This document shows positions 7,739 to 12,394 of a stretch of DNA of 12,394 nt, piece by piece (position 1 is the first letter of the stretch; each line of letters starts with the position of its first letter). The position numbers were made by a program, and so were the translations under genes. The notes below the pieces were generated by a model. The model ran no database searches and was not told the origin of the DNA. It saw only the letters and a program-made list of their open reading frames with translations. The DNA comes from Bacteroidota bacterium. Its GTDB lineage: Bacteria; Bacteroidota; Bacteroidia; Chitinophagales; Chitinophagaceae. The stretch is taken from contig JAEYUA010000285.1 in the NCBI GenBank assembly GCA_023433755.1, positions 1 through 12,394 on the forward strand, written 5' to 3'.

Positions 7739-8650
7739 TCAGAACCAGGTTGAGGCCGGGAAGGCTCCAAATAACTCCATCATCCAGGCGATACCCAGGT
7801 GTACCATCAAACCTCCATAAATGGTGCGGGTATGGAAGGTGACAACGCCAAGCAATATGCCTCCGAAAAAGGAACTGATGCATTCTCCCAGAGGTTTACC
7901 AAAATGAATGGTGCAGTAGAACATGGCCATGGGCAGGATAGCATCCCTGCCCGCAAATTTTACAAAGGCCATCACCAAAAAGCCCCTGAAAAAAAGCTCG
8001 ATACCAATGAAATCACTTCCGTAGGATAATTCATAAAGGATCTTGAATACGGTTTGCTCATGTTTTTCAGAAAAGTCCAGTACATTTTTCAGTTTGGGAT
8101 ACATGGCCTGGAAATCGGGCTGGGTAGAGGCAAGCATCACAAGAGGAAGCATGATCAGCAGCATCAGCAGGTAAGGACTTGCATCAAAACCTTTCAGTTT
8201 CATGCCATAAAAAGGCTGGTCAGCATCAAAGATTTTCCATACCAGTAAAAGAACAATTACCATCACCAGCAGTTTCGCCGGCCAGTAAACTACCTGGTTC
8301 CAGTAACTGTTTTCCAACACATGATCGCTGAAATTGAATTGAATATTGGAAGCCATTTTCCAGGCAAAAATGGCCGGGGCTATGATCAGCAGCAGGATAA
8401 AATTCTTCCTGCGGAAATAATCCTTCTTCAGCATGATGCTGCCAGCGACATAGGAAAAAGAAAAGGCCGCCAAAAAAACCAGCCACCAGCCAAGATATTG
8501 CCGGCCTTCATCCATTACGCTCAGCCATTTATTGAGGCCATGATAATAATTGATAAATATGGCCATGGCAGTGAAGCATGCGGACAAAGCAAACAGAGGT
8601 TTGTCAACATAACGGATGTAATCTCCTAAATGACCAATGATTTTTTTCAT
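7739..8650 (-). CDS. CPBP-family (Rce1/Abi-like) intramembrane protein with incomplete active-site motifs
   Basis: This 303-residue protein has about eight hydrophobic segments spread over its length and the layout of the CPBP intramembrane metalloprotease family in its last third. Motif 1 (EExxxR) reads I217-E218-L-F-F-R222, so the first glutamate is an isoleucine. Motif 2 has H249 (MFYCTIH), with Tyr rather than Phe four residues before it. The last motif has H284 (GGLMVHLGIAW), but position 288, often Asn, is Ala. In the archaeal Rce1 structure the first glutamate of the pair is catalytic, so this protein may be an inactive or variant member; I recall similar xEFFFRG forms in other Bacteroidota. 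CPBP members process prenylated proteins or peptides, or act in immunity and transport, and no substrate is suggested here. The ATG at 8648-8650 gives a natural MKKII start. The gene converges on rnpB. Confidence 0.85.
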   Translation of the reverse strand: MKKIIGHLGDYIRYVDKPLFALSACFTAMAIFINYYHGLNKWLSVMDEGRQYLGWWLVFLAAFSFSYVAGSIMLKKDYFRRKNFILLLIIAPAIFAWKMASNIQFNFSDHVLENSYWNQVVYWPAKLLVMVIVLLLVWKIFDADQPFYGMKLKGFDASPYLLMLLIMLPLVMLASTQPDFQAMYPKLKNVLDFSEKHEQTVFKILYELSYGSDFIGIELFFRGFLVMAFVKFAGRDAILPMAMFYCTIHFGKPLGECISSFFGGILLGVVTFHTRTIYGGLMVHLGIAWMMELFGAFPASTWF

Positions 8651-8766
8651 TCCCCGGAAACCTGCAATTTAGCGCCGCATATCGGTCATTAAAGATTCAT
8701 TCAAAAAAAAATTGAAAGCCGAGCAACGCTTTCTTACTGGTGCCTGTCAACCTTCAAATTCATTAC

Positions 8767-9285
8767 ATGAGATATATTTTCATTATCCTTTTGTTTTCGA
8801 TGGCGGCCTGTGAGCCGGTTATCAATGACCGGGGATCCATGATGGCCTATGTGCCAGTTTATGCCACGGCCCAGGAAGCTAATTCCATTTCAGTGGAACC
8901 GGCACGGCCTACGGTAAAAGCAGGTAAAATTTATGCCTACAACCAGTACCTATTCCAGGTAGAACAATCCGAAGGCATTCATATCATTGATAACACCAAC
9001 CCGCAGCAGGCGCATAAGATAGCTTTCATAAAAATTCCTCTCTGTTCCGAGCTGGCCATCAAATCAGGTTTTCTTTATACCAATAATCTTAATGACCTGG
9101 TGGTTTTCAATCTGAACAATATTGCCTCACCTCAGCTTGTAAACAGGATCGAAAATGCATTTCCAGCCATCTCCCAGGAATATCCTCCATTCAGCAACGT
9201 ATATTTTGAATGTGCTGATCCTTCGAAAGGAATTGTGATCGGCTGGAAACAGCAACCCGTTGATAACCCTAAATGCCGCCGTTAA
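8767..9285 (+). CDS. LVIVD-repeat lipoprotein (short, first of pair)
   Basis: The protein has 172 residues from the ATG at 8767, chosen because it gives a clean lipoprotein signal peptide (MRYIFIILLFSMAAC, lipidated C15); the upstream GTG at 8740 would add nine charged or polar residues before it. The mature part has a short linker and then LVIVD-type beta-propeller repeats: IYAYNQYLFQVEQSEGIHII with DNTNPQQ, then FLYTNNLNDLVVFNLNNIASPQ. Three further cysteines (PLCSE, FECADP, NPKCRR) may form disulfides. It is much shorter than a full propeller, but the ending looks natural and not frameshifted. It is followed after 10 bases by a longer LVIVD lipoprotein, which points to a working pair. LVIVD repeats occur in surface or periplasmic proteins; the function is unknown. 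Confidence 0.88.
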   Translation: MRYIFIILLFSMAACEPVINDRGSMMAYVPVYATAQEANSISVEPARPTVKAGKIYAYNQYLFQVEQSEGIHIIDNTNPQQAHKIAFIKIPLCSELAIKSGFLYTNNLNDLVVFNLNNIASPQLVNRIENAFPAISQEYPPFSNVYFECADPSKGIVIGWKQQPVDNPKCRR

Positions 9286-9295
9286 AATTATTTGT

Positions 9296-10048
9296 ATGAA
9301 AAAATTATTTGGAATTATAAGCATTGTTATACTCCTGGGTTGCGAAAAAGCCAGTGATACTTCTGCTGCTTTCACCGGCGGAACGGGCCAGGGTGGCTCT
9401 ATGGCCAGGTTCACCATTATGGGAAACTACCTTTATACAGTTGATAAGGAAAATCTGAATGTATTTGATATAGCCAATGGCGCCACACCAGTTTTTAAAA
9501 GATCTGTACCAGTTGGTTTTGAAATCGAAACCATCTTTCCTTTCAAGGACAGGTTGTTCATAGGCTCAACCAGCATGGTGCATATATTCAGCATTGCAGA
9601 CCCGGCCAATCCCCAGAAATTATCAGAAGCCATTTCTCCTGATGTGATGCGTCGTTGTGATCCTGTGGTTGCCAAGGATACGGTGGCCTTTGCCACCTTG
9701 AGAACCAATGGCGCCTGCGGAGGTACCCAGAGTATTTTGGCAGTGTATGATATCAGGAACGTATTACAACCTGTGCAAAGGGGAAGTGCCTTTTTAATGG
9801 AACCTTATGGTCTCGGCTATTCAAATAACACACTTTATGTTTGCGATGGGGTGGAGGGACTGGTAATTTTCAATATTTCAAATCCATTTTTGCCTGTGCG
9901 TGAAGATGTGATCAGCAGCAATAGCAATTCAAAATTCATGGATGTAATTCCATATGGCAATCTCCTGGTTTGCTGGGTTACTGACGGTATGATACTGTAT
10001 GATATTACTGATGAACTCAACCCTGTACTGATAAAGAAAATTTCATGA
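9296..10048 (+). CDS. LVIVD-repeat lipoprotein (long, second of pair)
   Basis: The protein has 250 residues from the ATG at 9296. The signal peptide MKKLFGIISIVILLGC ends in a classical LLGC lipobox (C16). A Gly/Ser/Thr-rich linker leads into about five LVIVD-type repeats that cover the rest: NYLYTVDKENLNVFDIANG, DRLFIGSTSMVHIFSIADPANP, the CDPVVAKDTVAFATLR...GACGG unit whose two cysteines are typical of the family, NTLYVCDGVEGLVIFNISNP, and NLLVCWVTDGMILYDITD. Such repeats are expected to fold into a beta-propeller in the envelope. The frame is open back to a TTG at 9260 inside the previous gene, but that would hide the signal peptide. Its stop overlaps the next gene's start (ATGA, 10045-10048), so translation of the barrel gene is likely coupled to it. 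Function unknown. Confidence 0.9.
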   Translation: MKKLFGIISIVILLGCEKASDTSAAFTGGTGQGGSMARFTIMGNYLYTVDKENLNVFDIANGATPVFKRSVPVGFEIETIFPFKDRLFIGSTSMVHIFSIADPANPQKLSEAISPDVMRRCDPVVAKDTVAFATLRTNGACGGTQSILAVYDIRNVLQPVQRGSAFLMEPYGLGYSNNTLYVCDGVEGLVIFNISNPFLPVREDVISSNSNSKFMDVIPYGNLLVCWVTDGMILYDITDELNPVLIKKIS

Positions 10049-10695
10049 TAAAATCCCTTTCATTATTTTTTATTGCGTTCTTTTCCCTGGCTGCCCATGC
10101 GCAAAAGTCTAAACCACCGGTGGAATACCAGCAGGCTGTAATGGTAAACCTGCTGATGCTGATCGGGGTTGATTTCACGCTTGCCGGCGGTTACGAGTTC
10201 AGGGTGAGGCCATCTGCCGTGGTTTCATTGGAAGGCGGATATATCGTAGGGTCAGGGTATTTTGATAATGGTACTGATATCAACACAGGGTCCAGCGGAT
10301 TTCTTCTGAGGCCTTCCATGAAATTTTTTGTGAACGACAGGAAAAATTTTTACCTGCAGCCTCAGTTGTTTTATAAAATGGTTAATCATAAAATGAATGA
10401 CTGGCTGGGAAAAAATTGTGTTGATGATGTGCCTGCGTATGAGGAACGCCAGGATTTCAAATACAGGCGTGAGGCTTATGGGTTTAACCTGGTAGGTGGA
10501 GTATTGCTTCCCACACGCAGCCGGCTCATATTCGATACTTATTTTGGCCTTGGCATCCGCCACCGTGATCTGGGTGTGGTAGGAGAGCCTAATAGTTGTT
10601 ACAGATCCATGGGTATGTTGTTCATCGGTGAAGAAGAAGGAACTTATCCTAACGTGACCCTGGGTTTGAGATTATTATTCAAACTGGATAATTGA
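10045..10695 (+). CDS. Small outer-membrane beta-barrel protein
   Basis: The protein has 216 residues with a signal peptide cleaved after AHA (MIKSLSLFFIAFFSLAAHA, then QKSK). The remainder alternates hydrophobic and polar residues in strands typical of an eight-stranded outer-membrane barrel: VVSLEGGYIVGSGYF, GFLLRPSMKFFV, FYLQPQLFYKMV, AYGFNLVGGVLLP, LIFDTYFGLGIRHRDLG, and the terminal strand VTLGLRLLFKLDN. It resembles DUF3575-like barrels of Bacteroidota. Two cysteines (KNCVDD, NSCYRS) lie in loops. Its start overlaps the LVIVD lipoprotein stop by four bases, so it belongs to that operon and may anchor the lipoproteins at the outer membrane (inference). Its TGA abuts the stop of the convergent peptidase gene. 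Confidence 0.88.
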   Translation: MIKSLSLFFIAFFSLAAHAQKSKPPVEYQQAVMVNLLMLIGVDFTLAGGYEFRVRPSAVVSLEGGYIVGSGYFDNGTDINTGSSGFLLRPSMKFFVNDRKNFYLQPQLFYKMVNHKMNDWLGKNCVDDVPAYEERQDFKYRREAYGFNLVGGVLLPTRSRLIFDTYFGLGIRHRDLGVVGEPNSCYRSMGMLFIGEEEGTYPNVTLGLRLLFKLDN

Positions 10696-12324
10696 TCATT
10701 TTCTTTTGAATTCTGATCCCTTTTTCCATTCAGGCCATTTCTCCTGGGATGCGAGTCTTTTTCCTACAAGATAAAGCAGCTTAAGATCTTCGATGGCACC
10801 TTCAACATTATAATTTTCATGGTATTCATCTGAAGGGCGGTGATAATGTTTGGCCCTGTATTCTTCATCTGCCTTACTTCCAAACTCCTTGTCTTTTCCA
10901 ATTACATCCGAGCCACGGCCTGTGTATAAGGCTGGTACTCCTACCTTGGCAAAATTGAAATGGTCTGAACGGTAATAATAGCCGGCTTCGGGATGGGTTT
11001 CAAAACTGGTTACCCGGTCCATTTCCCTGGCTGCTTGCTGTAGATAATCTTCCAGGTCAGACTGTCCCTGGCCTACAATAATGATATCTTTTGTTTTACC
11101 AAGGTTATTCAGACCATCCATGTTGATATTGGCTACTGTTTTATTAAGCGGGAATACCGGGTTCTGTGCATACCATGCCGATCCCCACAAGCCCTGCTCT
11201 TCCGCGGTGACTGCCAGGAAAACAATGGTTCTTTCCGGAGGAGTACCTGAATTTTTGAATGATCTTGCCAGTTCAACTAAACCAGCCGTAGCACTGGCAT
11301 TATCAAGCGCACCGTTATATATACTATCGCCTGTTTCATCTGGCTTGCCAATGCCAAGATGATCCCAATGGGCGGTGTAAACAATATATTCATCGGGGAA
11401 TTTGCTACCGGTGATCTTTCCGATAACATTGTAGGTTTTATTGTAACTGGCCTTAACTTTCATGGATGTTGTGATCCTTGTATGAAGCGGCACAGGTTTA
11501 AATCCGGGTTTGGCTGCCTGCGCATAAATGGTTGAATCCAGGCCTGCGGATTGGAGCAGCCTTGTGGCTGTTTCAGCGGAAACCCATCCCACCACATCAC
11601 AATAGGGAATATCTTTTCCGCGGTCATCAAGATGCAATTTTGAACCATTCCAGTTATTCTGCACCACGGTAAAAGGATAACTCGCTGCCTTCGTATCATG
11701 TATCACCAGGCAACCCTTGGCACCCTGCCTGGCTGCTTCTTCAAATTTATAGGTCCACCTGCCATAATAGGTCATGGTGTCTCCTTTGAAAAGGGAAGTA
11801 TCCATGCCATACCCAGGATCATTCACCATTACAAGAACAATCTTTCCTTTCACATCAAGACCGGCATAATCATTCCAATTCCTTTCAGGTGCATTTACTC
11901 CATATCCTGCAAACACCAGTTCTTCGTTTTTCAGGCTGATGACAGGATCTGTTTTTTCCGTCCAGATAACATAATCATGGAATCCTTTGAGTGAATAATT
12001 ACCCCGGGCTGACTGAACCTGCATGATGCTGTCTGCTTCCGTTTCAATATTCACCATCGGCACATCCTGCAGGTAGCTGTTGCCATTGCCCGGTTCAAGT
12101 CCTGCCATGGCAAACTTCTGTTGGAGAAAAGTTATGGTCATGGTTTCACCTGCTGTAAATGGTTTACGGCCCATGAAAGAATCAGAAGCCAGGATCCTGA
12201 TATTTTCCCTCAGGCTGTCTGCCTGCAAAAATTTTAAATCCTGGTCATCACTTACACCTGCGGTACGCTGCTGGCAGGCATTCAGTACAGGCAGTAAAAA
12301 AAGAACTGGTATAAAACGAAACAT
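10696..12324 (-). CDS. M28-family zinc peptidase lipoprotein with PA domain
   Basis: From the ATG at 12322-12324 the protein has 542 residues; upstream codons to 12354 depend on a TTG start and would precede the signal peptide. The lipoprotein signal MFRFIPVLFLLPVLNAC gives lipidated C17. A PA (protease-associated) domain lies at about residues 130-265 (ELVFAGYGVNAPERNWNDY, GKIVLVMVNDP, AARQGAKGCLVIHD). The M28 catalytic domain follows, with likely zinc ligands H319 (TAHWDHLG), D341 (GALDNASA), E376, D403 (NINMDGL) and H455 (YRSDHFNF), and catalytic base E375 (TAEEQG). The set is complete, so it should be an active di-zinc aminopeptidase, probably in the periplasm or on the outer surface, cleaving N-terminal residues from peptides; M28 also holds carboxypeptidases and glutaminyl cyclases. 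No partner gene on the same strand is visible. Confidence 0.94.
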   Translation of the reverse strand: MFRFIPVLFLLPVLNACQQRTAGVSDDQDLKFLQADSLRENIRILASDSFMGRKPFTAGETMTITFLQQKFAMAGLEPGNGNSYLQDVPMVNIETEADSIMQVQSARGNYSLKGFHDYVIWTEKTDPVISLKNEELVFAGYGVNAPERNWNDYAGLDVKGKIVLVMVNDPGYGMDTSLFKGDTMTYYGRWTYKFEEAARQGAKGCLVIHDTKAASYPFTVVQNNWNGSKLHLDDRGKDIPYCDVVGWVSAETATRLLQSAGLDSTIYAQAAKPGFKPVPLHTRITTSMKVKASYNKTYNVIGKITGSKFPDEYIVYTAHWDHLGIGKPDETGDSIYNGALDNASATAGLVELARSFKNSGTPPERTIVFLAVTAEEQGLWGSAWYAQNPVFPLNKTVANINMDGLNNLGKTKDIIIVGQGQSDLEDYLQQAAREMDRVTSFETHPEAGYYYRSDHFNFAKVGVPALYTGRGSDVIGKDKEFGSKADEEYRAKHYHRPSDEYHENYNVEGAIEDLKLLYLVGKRLASQEKWPEWKKGSEFKRK

Positions 12325-12394
12325 ATCTATGGTTTGGCCGGAAAAGTTAAGCAATTTTGATGCAGATGAAATGCTTTCCTTTTGTTAACATCCT

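Noticed and set aside
8711..8738. TTG, 20 bases, then TACTGGTG as a promoter for the LVIVD operon.
   Set aside because: Spacing is suitable, but the -7 box has two mismatches in the TTTG part, too weak to call.
8767..9285. The short LVIVD gene as a truncated pseudogene, with the next gene as its continuation.
   Set aside because: The second gene has its own intact signal peptide and lipobox and the first ends cleanly, so these are two genes.
11081..12388. Plus-strand open frames of 93-102 codons.
   Set aside because: They are antisense to the M28 peptidase, whose full motif set proves the other strand is coding.

Overview
The window looks like ordinary chromosomal DNA of a Bacteroidota member, most likely close to Chitinophagaceae; this placement is inference. 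The signs are a DUF2027/Smr protein, paired LVIVD-repeat lipoproteins, a near absence of Shine-Dalgarno sequences, and a perfect TAnnTTTG -7 element (the Bacteroidota sigma-ABfr type) in front of an RNase P RNA gene. I see no transposase, integrase, tRNA, CRISPR array or other sign of a mobile island.

Layout: (1) 1-990 (+) is the 3' part of a DUF2027-Smr gene, cut by the window edge. (2) 1002-1415 (-) and 1476-5111 (+) are a divergent signalling pair: a single-domain response regulator and a 1211-residue CheB-CheR-coiled coil-PAS-PAS-histidine kinase fusion. (3) 5108-7237 (-) holds four same-strand genes, in transcription order a lipoprotein of unknown function, a DinB-fold protein, a four-helix membrane protein and a LacA/Maa-type sugar O-acetyltransferase. 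(4) 7338-7722 (+) is rnpB, the RNase P RNA, which accounts for the 500-base stretch without a protein gene. (5) 7739-8650 (-) is a CPBP-type membrane protein whose active-site motifs are incomplete. (6) 8767-10695 (+) is a compact three-gene envelope operon: two LVIVD lipoproteins and a small outer-membrane beta-barrel, joined by a 10-base gap and an ATGA overlap. (7) 10696-12324 (-) is a lipoprotein M28 zinc peptidase with a PA domain.

How the genes may work together: the divergent kinase and regulator probably form a phosphorelay, because the kinase has no receiver domain of its own and the regulator has no output domain. The LVIVD-LVIVD-barrel operon reads like a cell-envelope complex of unknown role and is the best candidate here for an undescribed system. 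Several genes meet tail to tail with no room for a terminator (4-base overlap at 5108-5111, abutting stops at 10693-10698, 11-base gap at 991-1001), so convergent transcripts must overlap. No clearly novel multi-gene defence or mobile system is visible.
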